The notes beneath the pieces were generated by a model. The model ran no database searches, was not told the DNA's origin, and saw only the letters and a program-made list of their open reading frames with translations. Both the position numbers and the translations under genes were made by a program. Shown piece after piece: positions 16,385 to 27,137 of a stretch of DNA of 64,000 nucleotides (positions within the stretch are counted from its first letter, which is position 1; every line of letters starts with the position of its first letter). The stretch is from Marinomonas pollencensis (GTDB lineage Bacteria; Pseudomonadota; Gammaproteobacteria; Pseudomonadales; Marinomonadaceae), in NCBI RefSeq assembly GCF_003387375.1, contig NZ_QUNG01000002.1, positions 389,500 through 453,499 of the forward strand. Reading direction: 5' to 3'.

Positions 16385-19300
16385 CTAAACAAGTTTTTTA
16401 ACGGCTTGCCATTGTTTGCCCAATCGCTTATCTGAAATAGGCTCTAAAGTGCCCACAGACTGAGCGAATAGCGAAATTCGGTACTCTTCTAACATCCAGC
16501 GATACTTTATCAATTCTGGATCATAAAGCGACTTTTCATCGTGTGCTTTTTTCTGTTTCAAATAGCTCTGCCAAAGCCCTTCTAGCTGAGTTACATAGCT
16601 GTTTTCTTTATTCAAATGATTTTGGAAACGCTCCAAACGCACCTCAATCCCTTTAAAATAACGCGGCAACTGCCCTAACCAAAACAATGGCGTACTACCA
16701 ATAAAGCCAGGATATATAAGATTCTCTAACTGAAGTTTAATATCCCCATATACCCGTGTCCAAGGCAAAGGTATGCTGCCTTTCATTTTTTTCGCTACAC
16801 CTTGATAAGAAGACAAAACCCGATACAGCTGATTCGCCATCTCATTCGCTACGCTCACCAATTGCGGCTTATGCGCACTAATGCACTGTTCAAACTCAAG
16901 CTGAGTACGAGGTAGAGCCCGACCATCGAGGAACACCTTATCTAAGATGGCATTAAGCAGATCATTAAGCAGCACCTCTTTTTGACCCAAGGGCGCAAAA
17001 ATCAACATGGACTCTCTAAGGTGTGGCAAATTCTTCTGCAAATAGCGCACGTCTTTTTGCAAGGCTATTTTAAGCAGCGCAATCACCCCCTTCCGGTGGG
17101 CTTCTTGAGCCGTGCTATGGTCATCAAACATCTTTAAAGAGACCGCTTCACCCTGTGCAACCAAGGCAGGAAACGCCGTCACTTTAATGCCCGCTTGCTT
17201 GATCTCTTGACGCTCAGGGATATCCTGCTCAGGCCACTGAGTTAAATCTTCTTGCTCGTGTTGTTTGGTGCCAAATTTCGCAAAACTCTCTTCTACTAGG
17301 TCACTAAATCGCGCCTGTAACTCTGCAAGGTCTTTGCCAAACCCCAATACCTTGCCGCGCTCATCCACCACCTCTAAAGTCAGTGTTAAATGGGTTTCCA
17401 AACGCTCAGGCGCCCATTCATTTAAAGGAATGTCGATTAAGGTTTCACGCTTGATCTGCAAACTCAATTGCTCAAGTAAGTCCCCTTTATCTTTAGAAAG
17501 ATTTGGATAAATACGCTCAACAAATTGAGGGATAGGCACAAAACGACGACGCAACGCTTTTGGTAAGGCTCGCAGCAACGCTTCGCAGCGCTCTTTAATA
17601 AAGCCAGGCACTGCCCAACCTAACTCATCCAGGCTCAATTGACGCAGCAACCCAACGGGCACTTTTAATGTAGCGCCATCGGTCACCTTACCCGGCTCAA
17701 AACGGTAATCAATCGGCAATGCCACACCGTTCAAACCATAGGTATCTGGAAAGGCCATGTCATCCACACTGACCTCTTGATTAATGAGGTCTTCGCGGGT
17801 CATAAGCAATGCATCTGGCGACTGCTTAACAAAATATTCAAGGCCTTTTTGATTGCGCACCTCTTTTGGAATACGCTGATCATAAAACGCAAATACAGCT
17901 TCGTCATCCACCAAAATATCTCTGGTACGAAGCTTTGCCTCTTGCGTTTCAAGGGCCTCGACTAATGCCTTATTATGACGATAGAAGGCTTGCTTGGTTC
18001 GCATTTGACCTTCAACCAAGCCTGCACGGATCAATATTTCGCGTGCTTCTTCTGGTTCGATTTGGCCATAGTCCACACGGCGCTTGGCAACAATAATCAA
18101 ACCATACAAAGACACCTGCTCCTGCGCCATAACCCGACCTTGATTGCGCTCAAAATGCGGATCAAAATATTGACGTTTAACAAACGGCTTAGCAAACTCT
18201 TCAATCCATTCTGGATCAATACGCGCCGTCACCCGTGCGTATAGCTTGCTTGTCTCGACCAATTCTGCCGCCATCACCCATTGCGGCGGCTTTTTAAATA
18301 ACATAGAGCCAGGAAAAATCGACACTTTACGGGAACGACAACCTAACATCTCTTTGCTGTCGTCCATCTTGTTCGCCACATGGGTGAACAAGCCAGCTAA
18401 CAAAGAGCGGTGAATTGCTTCGTAGTTGCGATTTTCATGGTCAACTTCTTTAAAACCTAACTGCTTACAGGCAATTAAGATTTGGCGGTGAATATCACGC
18501 CACTCTCGCATGCGCATAAAGTTTAAAAATTGTTTCCGACAATACTGACGCAATTGATTTTGCGACAAAGTCTGGCGCTGTTCTTCAAAACGCTCCCACA
18601 AATTTAGCAGTACCACAAAATCAGAATCTTCGTCCTTATCTTGAGCATGGGCCTGATCTGACTGAGTTTTCTTATCTTGAGGGCGTTCTCGTGGGTCAGG
18701 AACCGATAAAGCACTGACAATAACAGCAACTTCTTTTAAAACTGAATGTTGTTCTGCGGCAATCAAAATACGCCCAAATTTAGGGTCAATCGGCAATTTC
18801 GCCAACTGGCGGCCAATCGGCGTTAGCTGCTCACCTTTTAATGCCCCAAGCTCTGTCAACGCACGATAACCGTCATTGATCATGCGACGTTCAGGCATTT
18901 CTACAAAAGGAAACTTTTCTACCGCACCCAAACGCAAGTTCGCCATCTGCAAAATAACTGAGGCAAGATTGGTGCGAAAGATTTCAGGGTCGGTAAACTC
19001 TGACCTAGCAGCAAAATCCGCCTCGTCATACAAACGAATACACACACCTTCTGCAACACGACCACAACGACCAGCACGTTGATTGGCACTGGCCTGACTG
19101 ATCTTCTCAATGGGTAATTGCTGTACTTTAGAACGCACGCTGTAGCGACTCATGCGAGCTAACCCCGGGTCAATCACGTAACGAATGCCTGGCACTGTTA
19201 GCGAGGTCTCAGCCACGTTGGTCGATAACACAATACGTCGACCAGAATGAGATTTGAAAATTCGTTGCTGCTCGCTGGTGCTTAGACGCGCATAAAGAGG

Positions 19301-20260
19301 CAACACCTCGGTATTTCTCAGCTCGGCACGGCGTAAGATTTCAGCGGTTTCACGTATCTCACGCTCCCCCGCCAGAAACACCAAAATATCACCAGCCCCA
19401 CGGTAACCTGACTGTCTTTCTTCTTGGATCAGCTGCTCAACCGCATCCAAGATACCTTGCTCCATGCTCTGATCTTCGTCTAATGCTTCGGAGTCAGACT
19501 TGCTCAACAAGGGTTGATAGCGTATTTCTACAGGGTAGGTACGCCCCGACACTTCAATAACAGGCGCGTTATTGAAGTGAGCAGAGAAGCGTTCAACATC
19601 AATCGTCGCTGACGTCACAATCACTTTTAAATCAGGGCGCAACGCCAATACACGCTTTAAATACCCCAGCAGGAAATCGATGTTTAAACTGCGCTCATGG
19701 GCTTCATCAATAATGATGGTGTCGTACTTATAGAGCAGCTTATCTTGCTGGATTTCGGCCAACAAAATACCGTCCGTCATTAATTTAATCAGGGTTTCTT
19801 CATTACTTTCGTCGTTAAAACGAACCTGAAAACCCACTTGCTCGCCAAGCTTTACCTGCATCTCATCACTGATGCGTTCGGCCACACTGCGCGCCGCAAT
19901 ACGGCGCGGCTGAGTATGGCCGATCAAACCCGCAATTCCTCGCCCTGCCTCAAGACACATCTTCGGCAGCTGTGTGGTTTTACCCGAACCGGTTTCCCCT
20001 GCAATGATCACCACTTGGTTGTCTTGTATGGCTTTAACAATCTCTTCGGATCGAGCCGCTACAGGCAAACTCTCATCGTAGGTAATTTTGGGTAAGCTTC
20101 CTAACCGAGCCTGATACAAGGCGGCTGACTTCTCCATCATAGCATCAAGTTCTGACGCCATACGATCAAACGGCAACCCGTCTTTTTTACGCTTGGCTAA
20201 TTGCTCTTGTTTACGAGTTATAAAATGACGGTCGCGCGTCATTACATCGGTAATTGGCAT
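16385..20260 (-). CDS. hrpA: ATP-dependent RNA helicase HrpA
   Basis: 1291 residues, matching the family length of about 1300. It is a DEAH-box helicase: Walker A GETGSGKT at 88-95, DEAH at 185-188, SAT motif near 216, and the QRAGRCGR motif VI. Ratchet/HA2 and OB regions follow, then the DUF3418 C-terminal half specific to HrpA. In E. coli HrpA resolves stalled ribosome collisions and is needed for processing of some fimbrial mRNA. The start is ATG 20260; another ATG at 20242 is possible. First gene of the hrpA-mlaA unit. Confidence 0.96.
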   Translation of the reverse strand: MPITDVMTRDRHFITRKQEQLAKRKKDGLPFDRMASELDAMMEKSAALYQARLGSLPKITYDESLPVAARSEEIVKAIQDNQVVIIAGETGSGKTTQLPKMCLEAGRGIAGLIGHTQPRRIAARSVAERISDEMQVKLGEQVGFQVRFNDESNEETLIKLMTDGILLAEIQQDKLLYKYDTIIIDEAHERSLNIDFLLGYLKRVLALRPDLKVIVTSATIDVERFSAHFNNAPVIEVSGRTYPVEIRYQPLLSKSDSEALDEDQSMEQGILDAVEQLIQEERQSGYRGAGDILVFLAGEREIRETAEILRRAELRNTEVLPLYARLSTSEQQRIFKSHSGRRIVLSTNVAETSLTVPGIRYVIDPGLARMSRYSVRSKVQQLPIEKISQASANQRAGRCGRVAEGVCIRLYDEADFAARSEFTDPEIFRTNLASVILQMANLRLGAVEKFPFVEMPERRMINDGYRALTELGALKGEQLTPIGRQLAKLPIDPKFGRILIAAEQHSVLKEVAVIVSALSVPDPRERPQDKKTQSDQAHAQDKDEDSDFVVLLNLWERFEEQRQTLSQNQLRQYCRKQFLNFMRMREWRDIHRQILIACKQLGFKEVDHENRNYEAIHRSLLAGLFTHVANKMDDSKEMLGCRSRKVSIFPGSMLFKKPPQWVMAAELVETSKLYARVTARIDPEWIEEFAKPFVKRQYFDPHFERNQGRVMAQEQVSLYGLIIVAKRRVDYGQIEPEEAREILIRAGLVEGQMRTKQAFYRHNKALVEALETQEAKLRTRDILVDDEAVFAFYDQRIPKEVRNQKGLEYFVKQSPDALLMTREDLINQEVSVDDMAFPDTYGLNGVALPIDYRFEPGKVTDGATLKVPVGLLRQLSLDELGWAVPGFIKERCEALLRALPKALRRRFVPIPQFVERIYPNLSKDKGDLLEQLSLQIKRETLIDIPLNEWAPERLETHLTLTLEVVDERGKVLGFGKDLAELQARFSDLVEESFAKFGTKQHEQEDLTQWPEQDIPERQEIKQAGIKVTAFPALVAQGEAVSLKMFDDHSTAQEAHRKGVIALLKIALQKDVRYLQKNLPHLRESMLIFAPLGQKEVLLNDLLNAILDKVFLDGRALPRTQLEFEQCISAHKPQLVSVANEMANQLYRVLSSYQGVAKKMKGSIPLPWTRVYGDIKLQLENLIYPGFIGSTPLFWLGQLPRYFKGIEVRLERFQNHLNKENSYVTQLEGLWQSYLKQKKAHDEKSLYDPELIKYRWMLEEYRISLFAQSVGTLEPISDKRLGKQWQAVKKLV

Positions 20261-20455
20261 AGTAAGTAAACTGATATCCTGGTCAATTGGTGCTAATACA
20301 AGACTTGCAAAAACTCGGAAAAATTCGCACCGTTTCTATCTATATAGTTGGAAATTCTAACATTAATCCCTATCAAGGGGTTATAGTGAACACCATCTGC
20401 TGTACGAGTTTTAGTGTGTAGCGCCCTTTAATAAATCAACGAATAAGGAAATAAC

Positions 20456-21421
20456 ATGTCTCAGCAAGTATTCGAAGATAACTCTTTGACCATAGGTAAC
20501 ACGCCCCTCGTACGCCTAAACAAAATTGGCAATGGAAACATATGGGCAAAAGTGGAATCTCGTAACCCTGCTTTTTCTGTAAAATGCCGCATCGGTGCCA
20601 ACATGGTCTGGGACGCAGAGAAAAAAGGCATCTTAGCAAAAGGCAAATCCATTGTTGAAGCTTCCAGTGGCAATACTGGCATCGCCTTGTGCTTTGTTGC
20701 AGCATCCCGTGGCTACCCAATCACCATTACAATGCCTTCGAGCATGAGCGTAGAACGCCGCCAAGTAATGAAAGCCCTAGGCGCAACCATTGTATTAACC
20801 GAACCCGCTAAAGGCATGAAAGGCGCAATCGAAAAAGCCGAAGAAATAGCCCAAGACGAAAATGTCGTGTTACTACAGCAATTCGACAACCCAGCTAACC
20901 CTGAAATTCACGAGCAAACCACCGGACCTGAAATCTGGAAAGACACCAATGGTGAAATTGATATTTTGGTTTCTGGTGTTGGCACAGGCGGCACCATCAC
21001 AGGGATCAGCCGTTACATTAAAAACACCCAAGAAAAAGCCATCTTAAGTGTCGCCGTAGAGCCAACCAGCTCCCCTGTTATTACACAAACGCTGCAGGGT
21101 GAAACGCCAACGCCAGCGCCACACAAAATCCAAGGCATTGGCCCTGGCTTTATCCCGAAAAACTTAGACTTGGCAATGCTTGACCGCGTCGAGCAAGTGA
21201 CTAACGAAGACGCCATTGAGATGGCGAAACGCCTGATGCGCGAAGAAGGTATTTTGTGCGGTATTTCCTGTGGTGCCGCGGTCGTTGCCGCACAAAGACT
21301 GAATCAGATGCCAGAATTTCAAGACAAGAAAATCGTGGTAATTTTGCCGGATTCAGGTGAACGTTATTTGTCCACCGCTCTATTTGAAGGCGAATTCAGC
21401 GACAACGAATTGGTCCAGTAA
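20456..21421 (+). CDS. cysK: Cysteine synthase A
   Basis: 321 residues. A pyridoxal-phosphate enzyme that makes L-cysteine from O-acetylserine and sulfide. PLP Lys43 lies in AFSVKCRIG, the substrate loop SSGNTG at 70-75, and the phosphate-binding GVGTGGT near 175. The C-terminal ERYLSTALF is typical of CysK rather than CysM. Ribosome site AAGGAA lies 6 bases before the ATG. Single-gene unit with its own terminator. Confidence 0.94.
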   Translation: MSQQVFEDNSLTIGNTPLVRLNKIGNGNIWAKVESRNPAFSVKCRIGANMVWDAEKKGILAKGKSIVEASSGNTGIALCFVAASRGYPITITMPSSMSVERRQVMKALGATIVLTEPAKGMKGAIEKAEEIAQDENVVLLQQFDNPANPEIHEQTTGPEIWKDTNGEIDILVSGVGTGGTITGISRYIKNTQEKAILSVAVEPTSSPVITQTLQGETPTPAPHKIQGIGPGFIPKNLDLAMLDRVEQVTNEDAIEMAKRLMREEGILCGISCGAAVVAAQRLNQMPEFQDKKIVVILPDSGERYLSTALFEGEFSDNELVQ

Positions 21422-21458
21422 TCTTTTTATTGGAACTATAGAGATTAGCTAAACAAAC

Positions 21459-21501
21459 AAAAACCAGACAGGCACGAGATACGTACTTGTCTGGTTTTTT
21501 T
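21459..21501 (+). terminator. Rho-independent terminator of cysK
   Basis: The stem AAACCAGACA / TGTCTGGTTT with an 18-base loop is followed by a T run. Confidence 0.85.
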
Positions 21502-21531
21502 ATGCTTTATGCTGCGACCACTTCAACGCTT

Positions 21532-22317
21532 TTATGGGCTAGGCTTTTTCTGAAACACCACTTCACCACCCTGAAAAGCACACAACTCTCCAGGTACCAT
21601 CTGCGCCCACTCTTCATTATTAGTCAGAGGCTGAGTCGCAATCACAGTCACCACGTCTTTATCGGTGGTCACTTCTTGGAAATCCACACTCACGTCTTCG
21701 TCTGACAGGGTCGCCTTTTTAAAGGGCGCACGACGCACTATCCAATGCAACTTGGTGGTACAAAAACAATACAACACAGCCCCATCAGACAGCATCATAT
21801 TGAACACACCCTTATCTTTTAACTGCAGGGCCAACTCAGTAATCGCACTGGCCAAAACAGTTAATTCAGGCTCTTGCTCGCCAAAGCGTTGAGTCAACTG
21901 CTCAATAATCCAGCAAAAGGCACGCTCTGAATCGGTACTTCCCAATGGCTGATGAATACCCACAGGCAATTTCTCTGAACCTTCGAGCTGACCATTGTGT
22001 GCATAAGTCCAAGTTTTCTGCCACAGAATACGGCTAAATGGGTGAGTATTTGGCAAGCTTACTGCCCCCACATTAGCTTGGCGAATATGACTAATCACAA
22101 TGTCACATTTGAGCGAGGTTTTACTCATTACTTCAGCCAAATCCGAATCAGAGCTCGGACGCGGATCGTGCATTGCCCACACATGGCCATCACGATACAT
22201 AGCCATTCCCCAACCATCTTTATGTGGGCCGGTACGCCCTCCTCGGGCACGTAATCCTGAAAAACTAAAGCAAATGTCCGTCGGGACATTAGCACTCATT
22301 CCTAATAACTCACACAT
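21532..22317 (-). CDS. Class II glutamine amidotransferase, YafJ-like
   Basis: 261 residues. The mature N-terminus after Met removal is Cys2 (MCELLGMS), the nucleophile of the Ntn-type glutaminase domain. GPHKDGWGMAMYRDG, DIVISHIRQANVG and NTHPFSR...YAHNGQLEG form the glutamine-binding pocket of the GATase_4/YafJ family. It releases ammonia from glutamine; the acceptor is unknown for YafJ-type proteins. It follows the VWA gene by 16 bases on the same strand, so the two are probably co-transcribed. Confidence 0.88.
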   Translation of the reverse strand: MCELLGMSANVPTDICFSFSGLRARGGRTGPHKDGWGMAMYRDGHVWAMHDPRPSSDSDLAEVMSKTSLKCDIVISHIRQANVGAVSLPNTHPFSRILWQKTWTYAHNGQLEGSEKLPVGIHQPLGSTDSERAFCWIIEQLTQRFGEQEPELTVLASAITELALQLKDKGVFNMMLSDGAVLYCFCTTKLHWIVRRAPFKKATLSDEDVSVDFQEVTTDKDVVTVIATQPLTNNEEWAQMVPGELCAFQGGEVVFQKKPSP

Positions 22318-22333
22318 CGTTTGACTCTTCGCC

Positions 22334-24190
22334 TTAATGACGGCCTTTTTCTTTGGCAGGCCGAGAAAAAATAAACACCAATATAATAAGCACCAACGCC
22401 ACCAGCGCGATCAGAGCATAAATAAACCAACTGGCTTGGGTCACCGCCTGCACTTCTTTAGTGACTTGCGCCACCACATTGGTCTGCGCGGCAGGAGGAA
22501 CTTGTGAAGTCGGTTCTGGCTCTGTCTGCTGGTTGCCATCATTGACGACTTCAACACTTGGCGACACCTGCAAAGCAGCCACTTGCTGGTTACTGGCAAC
22601 ACTCGCGTCAAACTCCTCGCGGACCTGAGATGGCGTTAAATCACCCAATTGAATCGATACATCACGACTGCCTTGGCGCTCAATACTCCACACAGGAGTC
22701 GTATACTGCACTTTGTTACCACTTAAGGTCACGCCGTTTAATGTCGCACTGGCCTTCGCAAAACTGTCTGCTCCAAGCGGCACGATTTTCTCCCAGTAGC
22801 CTTCGTCGATAAATGGCATAGTCTCGATTTGTTGCGTACCGTCCCCATAAAGCAGCTTTAACGTCATGCTGGATTTGGCCGTATCTAATACAGCATTGGT
22901 TGCACTGGCAAAAAAGGTGACCAGATTTGCCCCCTCGTTATTGACATAAAAACTCACCGCCGGCTGCACTCTGATGTATTGGCGTACTGAGCGATCGGCA
23001 AAATCACTATGGACAGTGCTGATTAACTGATAAATACCCGGTTTTTCAAGCCCATTAATATGGCTTTTAAACACATCACCGGTTCGTGTCATGTCCCAAG
23101 TCAACAAGGGCTCCTGCTGCCCTCCTGCCACTCGAAAGAGGCGCTGAGTAACCTTGGTATTAGCTAAAATAGAGGCATCTGTTAGCGCCTTTTCATGCTG
23201 AAAAAGCGCCACACTCGAATCAATTCCCTGCTTAGTAAAAACCCACTCAGGGATCTTGGTGGCGTTAGCCAACCAGCTAGATACAATGCGCACATGGCTA
23301 CGCTGTATGTCCGCATTTTCTAATCGCCATTGGCCGATGGCCGGATTCGTCACGGTAAACAGGGTATAATGAGGCGCATCCGCCACATAAAGACCTGGCC
23401 GGCTAAGCAGCGGCAGCACTTCACCATTCGGCTGCACCAGCTTGGGCAATTGACCCACCTCATGCAGCACTTCTATCGTCATTTCATTGATACTTGGGTC
23501 AACTTTAAAACCCGCCTCTGTCAAAGGTAATTCCGCAGCGGGAGCTGCTTGGCTATAAATCTGTTCAAAAGTGTCTAACAAATCGTCCGGCACAGCCAAG
23601 TCAGTGTGTGTCGCATTAGTACGGTAAGACAAATGATCCAATAGCGCTTTGTCGGTATAACCCGTTAAAGAGATGGTATGAAGGTGAATGCCTTTGGCTT
23701 CCAACTGCTGTGTAATCTGCCCCCAAATACGTTGTCGAGAAGCATCATTGACTTGCTGATCACGACTGATGTCTACCATTCCATCGGTGACTAGAATCCA
23801 GTCCCGACGATATCCAGGCGCTAAGTCTGGTGTATCCGGCGCAGCAAGCAGCAGCTTTAGAATCGATTCTAAATCTGTTTTTAAATCTTGCCTCACATAT
23901 TGATTAACATGGCTTGCCAGCTGTGCTTTTGAAGCGCCATTGAGCACAGTTTCAGGGAACAGAACTCTGGCCTGCTCACCGAACAGCCAAACTCCTAAGG
24001 AAGCTGTATTTTCTGGGGATAAATCGGCAATGAGGCGGAGCGCCTCGGAGGTAATATGATCTGGGTCGTTGCTTTGCATACTTCCAGATGCATCAATAAT
24101 GATACGAAACTGAGTATCAGCTTGACCAAAAGATGACCACAAAGACAGAAAAACAAAACAAAGTACGGCACTTATCTTTAACTGTTTCAC
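22334..24190 (-). CDS. VWA-domain membrane-anchored protein
   Basis: 618 residues. A signal peptide covers residues 1-24 (FGQA-DT). A von Willebrand factor A domain follows directly, with a complete MIDAS motif DASGS (33-37) plus the Thr/Asp elements (LVTDGMVD near 135). The middle part is beta-rich and unrecognised. A Pro/Gln/Thr-rich linker precedes a C-terminal membrane helix (FIYALIALVALVLIILVFIF) and a short basic tail. The protein would therefore face the periplasm and bind a metal-dependent protein ligand. The partner is unknown. It precedes the YafJ-like gene by 16 bases. I do not recognise a characterised orthologue. Confidence 0.75.
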   Translation of the reverse strand: MKQLKISAVLCFVFLSLWSSFGQADTQFRIIIDASGSMQSNDPDHITSEALRLIADLSPENTASLGVWLFGEQARVLFPETVLNGASKAQLASHVNQYVRQDLKTDLESILKLLLAAPDTPDLAPGYRRDWILVTDGMVDISRDQQVNDASRQRIWGQITQQLEAKGIHLHTISLTGYTDKALLDHLSYRTNATHTDLAVPDDLLDTFEQIYSQAAPAAELPLTEAGFKVDPSINEMTIEVLHEVGQLPKLVQPNGEVLPLLSRPGLYVADAPHYTLFTVTNPAIGQWRLENADIQRSHVRIVSSWLANATKIPEWVFTKQGIDSSVALFQHEKALTDASILANTKVTQRLFRVAGGQQEPLLTWDMTRTGDVFKSHINGLEKPGIYQLISTVHSDFADRSVRQYIRVQPAVSFYVNNEGANLVTFFASATNAVLDTAKSSMTLKLLYGDGTQQIETMPFIDEGYWEKIVPLGADSFAKASATLNGVTLSGNKVQYTTPVWSIERQGSRDVSIQLGDLTPSQVREEFDASVASNQQVAALQVSPSVEVVNDGNQQTEPEPTSQVPPAAQTNVVAQVTKEVQAVTQASWFIYALIALVALVLIILVFIFSRPAKEKGRH

Positions 24191-24242
24191 TTGCAGTCAC
24201 CTCTTCGAGTTATGTGGGTTGAATCACGTTATCCATGTTAGT

Positions 24243-24722
24243 TCAACCAAAGTCATAGGGCTCTGGCATACCGTGAACCCACTTGATGATATGCGTTTCC
24301 CAGTCTTCTTCTGGGACACTGTTTTCGCTTACCGCATAATGTCGAACGCTCAATCCTTGACGCTGCATTTCTTTATCACTACCCGTCACCAATGGGTGCC
24401 AATTGGGTAAGTCACCCGTCTCGTGCAACACACGATAACTGCAGGTATCAGGAAGCCAGTCAAACGCTTCAAGCTGATCCGCGGTTAACGTAATACAAGA
24501 CGCCACCTTTTCTTGACGCGTTTCATACACCTTACACTGGCAGGCGCCAATATTAAGCTGCTCACACGCAAGATTGGTATAGTAAACCCTGTCGGTTTCT
24601 TCATCTTCTAACTTCTGCAGACAGCACTTTCCGCACCCATCGCATAGGGACTCCCATTCTGGGCGGCTCAATTGACTCATGGCCGTGGTTTTCCAAAATG
24701 GCTCGTAACGCTTAGCAATCAT
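24243..24722 (-). CDS. ycgN: YcgN family cysteine-cluster protein (UPF0260)
   Basis: 159 residues; the family is about 150. The Cys-rich signature CDGCGKCCLQKLEDEE near residue 28, further Cys at NIGACQC and CITLTADQ, and LPDTCSYR are all typical of the YcgN/YkgJ zinc- or iron-chelating family. Biochemical role unknown. It lies directly after ycgL (2-base gap) and at the end of the recR/rnd minus-strand series, the standard gammaproteobacterial order. Confidence 0.9.
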   Translation of the reverse strand: MIAKRYEPFWKTTAMSQLSRPEWESLCDGCGKCCLQKLEDEETDRVYYTNLACEQLNIGACQCKVYETRQEKVASCITLTADQLEAFDWLPDTCSYRVLHETGDLPNWHPLVTGSDKEMQRQGLSVRHYAVSENSVPEEDWETHIIKWVHGMPEPYDFG

Positions 24723-24724
24723 AA

Positions 24725-25018
24725 TCAGTAAGCCGCCTCGGTTGGCGTTTTATAAAGGTCTAGCAAATACTCTTCCTTTACTGGCGGAAGTTGCAGGTAA
24801 TAACCTGTTTCACGGATACCCTTAATAACCTTCTCTGTATCAGCTCGAGCAAGTTTTTGATCCTTAGTTAGCAACATAGTCATCGCACTAATACCCGAAC
24901 CAAATCGTTCCATTAATGCTTCCGGAATATCCTTCAACCCCACGCTTTTTTCCACGTACAAGTACATTCCATCATGCTTAGACGAGCGAAAAACTTCGAC
25001 AATTAAATGCTGTTTCAT
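24725..25018 (-). CDS. ycgL: YcgL domain protein (UPF0745)
   Basis: 97 residues, the usual size. The N-terminal strand-helix core ([20 protein letters not shown]), [13 protein letters not shown] and GYYLQLPP match the YcgL fold. Function is not established. It is 21 bases downstream of rnd and 2 bases upstream of ycgN; this trio is widely conserved. Confidence 0.92.
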   Translation of the reverse strand: MKQHLIVEVFRSSKHDGMYLYVEKSVGLKDIPEALMERFGSGISAMTMLLTKDQKLARADTEKVIKGIRETGYYLQLPPVKEEYLLDLYKTPTEAAY

Positions 25019-25039
25019 ACTATTCTCAATGCTCTATTT

Positions 25040-26194
25040 TTACGGCTTTGTTGCGTCTTTGTTAAAACGCTCAAGCACAGGCTCAATAATGATCTCGCGG
25101 CGCCATCCAGTCATCGCTGGGTTTTGCCAATCAATCGTAGAACCATCATACAAATGATGTACCAATGGCTCCAACAACTTACGCTTCAACATTGCCTCTG
25201 GCGCTATCTCCAACTCTTGAGCGCGCTCACGAATATAAGCTTTTATCGCTTTCGTCAGCTCACCAGCTTGCGATGGCAAAGGCACAGGTAAAGGCAACTG
25301 CAATTCGTCTTGGGATAAACCTTTGACTAAGGCAACGTTTTTTAGAATGACATCGCCATATAAGCGATGCTGCTTGCCGGTCAGCTCTTCTGTTTCGGCA
25401 ATGGCTTTATGGTAATCTGGTAACGTTTTACCGAGCGCCCATAAAGTGCGATCTTTTAGTATCTGCCCTTTGGGCACATTCTCTTTACGTGCTTGCTGGT
25501 CGCGCCAAATAAACAATAAGCGTAACAAAGTAAGCCCAGCCGGCGATAAGCGCCACGCTGTTTTTATCCCTGTCCAGTTTTGTTCTGGGTCAGCATTCAT
25601 TTGATGCTGCCACTTTAAAGACTCACAATCTTCTAGTGCCCAGCTAAGCATGTTTTTCTGTTCAAGCTTTGCCACTTGCAGCGGATAAAGTTGCGCAAGA
25701 TAAACCACATCCAATGCCGCATAACGCTTCTGAGCCTCAGTCAATGGACGCTGTGTCCAGTCTGATCGAGTCTCGTCTTTCGCTACCTCGATACCCAAAT
25801 ACGCAGCCACTAACTTAACGTAGCTTAAAGACCATTGGGCAGCCGCATAAGCTTCGCCAATTTGTGTATCGTAAAAAGGCGTCGGTAGAACCCCCAACAA
25901 ACGCTCAAAAACATCTAAGTCTTCTGAGCAAGCATGGAAGACCTTCATCACAGAGGGATTAACCAACAAATCGCGCAAAGGCGCCCATTGATCAATGGCC
26001 AATGGGTCAATCAATACCGCCTTCTCACCCTCACTGATTTGAATAAGACCAGTAATAGGGAAATAAGTCGTGCGGCGAATAAACTCGGTATCAACCGCAA
26101 TAACTGGCAATTCAGCCCAATAGGCACACCATTCAGCCAGCGCATCGTTATCCGCTACCCATACAATATTCAAATCTTGATCTTGGTTTTCCAT
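25040..26194 (-). CDS. rnd: Ribonuclease D
   Basis: 384 residues. A 3'-5' exoribonuclease that trims tRNA and other small RNA 3' ends. DEDD catalytic residues: Asp35 and Glu37 in VIAVDTEF, the Asp of HACSEDLDVF, and the Y..D pair in RYAALDVVYL. The HRDC domain (residues 210-290) and a C-terminal half with a second HRDC-like region follow. It starts one base after the recR stop, implying a single transcript with recR. Confidence 0.94.
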   Translation of the reverse strand: MENQDQDLNIVWVADNDALAEWCAYWAELPVIAVDTEFIRRTTYFPITGLIQISEGEKAVLIDPLAIDQWAPLRDLLVNPSVMKVFHACSEDLDVFERLLGVLPTPFYDTQIGEAYAAAQWSLSYVKLVAAYLGIEVAKDETRSDWTQRPLTEAQKRYAALDVVYLAQLYPLQVAKLEQKNMLSWALEDCESLKWQHQMNADPEQNWTGIKTAWRLSPAGLTLLRLLFIWRDQQARKENVPKGQILKDRTLWALGKTLPDYHKAIAETEELTGKQHRLYGDVILKNVALVKGLSQDELQLPLPVPLPSQAGELTKAIKAYIRERAQELEIAPEAMLKRKLLEPLVHHLYDGSTIDWQNPAMTGWRREIIIEPVLERFNKDATKP

Positions 26195-26195
26195 T

Positions 26196-26789
26196 CTAGA
26201 GTGTTTTCCGACCCTCTAGCGCCAGCGCCAGAGTGTTGCCATCGACGTATTCTAGTTCACCACCCATAGGAACCCCATGAGCAATGCGACTAACGTTGAT
26301 GTTTTTGGATTTTAATTGTTCAGCGATATAGTGGCACGTCGCCTCGCCTTCAACCGTTGAATTCGTGGCAATAATTGCTTCTTCTACCTGATTATGAAGT
26401 ACCACATTGTCTAAATGATCTAAGCCTAGTTCTTCTGGGCCAATACCATCAATAGGTGAAAGGTGACCTAATAGTACAAAATAGCGCCCATCAAAAGTGC
26501 CTGCGGATTCAATAGCAAGCACATCTGCTGGGGTTTCCACTATGCATAAGCGCGTGGCGTCACGTTCTGGATCGGCGCAAATACTGCACTCAGTCTCTTC
26601 TGTTAGCGTTCGACAACCTGAACAACGTCCAACTTTATCCAACGCTTCACGCAACGCCCCTGCCAGTCTGTCTGCCCCTTTATGCTCTCGCTCCAAAAGG
26701 TACAGAGCCATTTTCTGTGCCGATTTCGGACCAACACCAGGCAAGCAACGTAATGACTCGATAAGCTCTTTAATTAAGGGACTAAACAA
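26196..26789 (-). CDS. recR: Recombination protein RecR
   Basis: 197 residues, full length. RecR clamps DNA and works with RecF/RecO to load RecA at gaps. The HhH region is [16 protein letters not shown]. The zinc finger uses Cys56, 59, 68 and 71 (CSGC...CSIC). The TOPRIM domain starts [14 protein letters not shown] and includes the invariant HVLGG-like segment [18 protein letters not shown]. Located 9 bases downstream of ybaB. Confidence 0.96.
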   Translation of the reverse strand: MFSPLIKELIESLRCLPGVGPKSAQKMALYLLEREHKGADRLAGALREALDKVGRCSGCRTLTEETECSICADPERDATRLCIVETPADVLAIESAGTFDGRYFVLLGHLSPIDGIGPEELGLDHLDNVVLHNQVEEAIIATNSTVEGEATCHYIAEQLKSKNINVSRIAHGVPMGGELEYVDGNTLALALEGRKTL

Positions 26790-26798
26790 GCCGTGCTC

Positions 26799-27125
26799 CT
26801 AGAAAGGCATTTTAAAGCCAGGCGGTAAAGACATACCTGCTGTAGCGGCATCCATCTTCTCTTTTTGGCTTACTTCAATATTGCGAACCGCATCATTAAC
26901 TGCAGCAGCGATAAGGTCTTCCAGCATTTCTTTATCGTCTTCAAACAAAGAGTCATCGATAGAAACACGCTTAACATCATGACGGCCTGTCATCACAATT
27001 TTAACAAGACCTGCACCAGATTGACCTTCCACTTCCATGTTAGCCACTTCTTCTTGTGCCTTTTGCACGTTTTCCTGCATCTTCTGCGCTTGGCGCATCA
27101 TGTTGCCCATTCCACCTTTAAACAT
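26799..27125 (-). CDS. ybaB: Nucleoid-associated protein YbaB/EbfC
   Basis: 108 residues from the ATG at 27125, which has GGAGAG 6 bases upstream; a TTG 12 bases further up is less likely. The sequence [17 protein letters not shown]...[26 protein letters not shown] is diagnostic of the family, which binds DNA as a dimer in tweezer form. The usual dnaX-ybaB-recR order is kept. Confidence 0.95.
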   Translation of the reverse strand: MFKGGMGNMMRQAQKMQENVQKAQEEVANMEVEGQSGAGLVKIVMTGRHDVKRVSIDDSLFEDDKEMLEDLIAAAVNDAVRNIEVSQKEKMDAATAGMSLPPGFKMPF

Positions 27126-27137
27126 AACTCTCTCCAA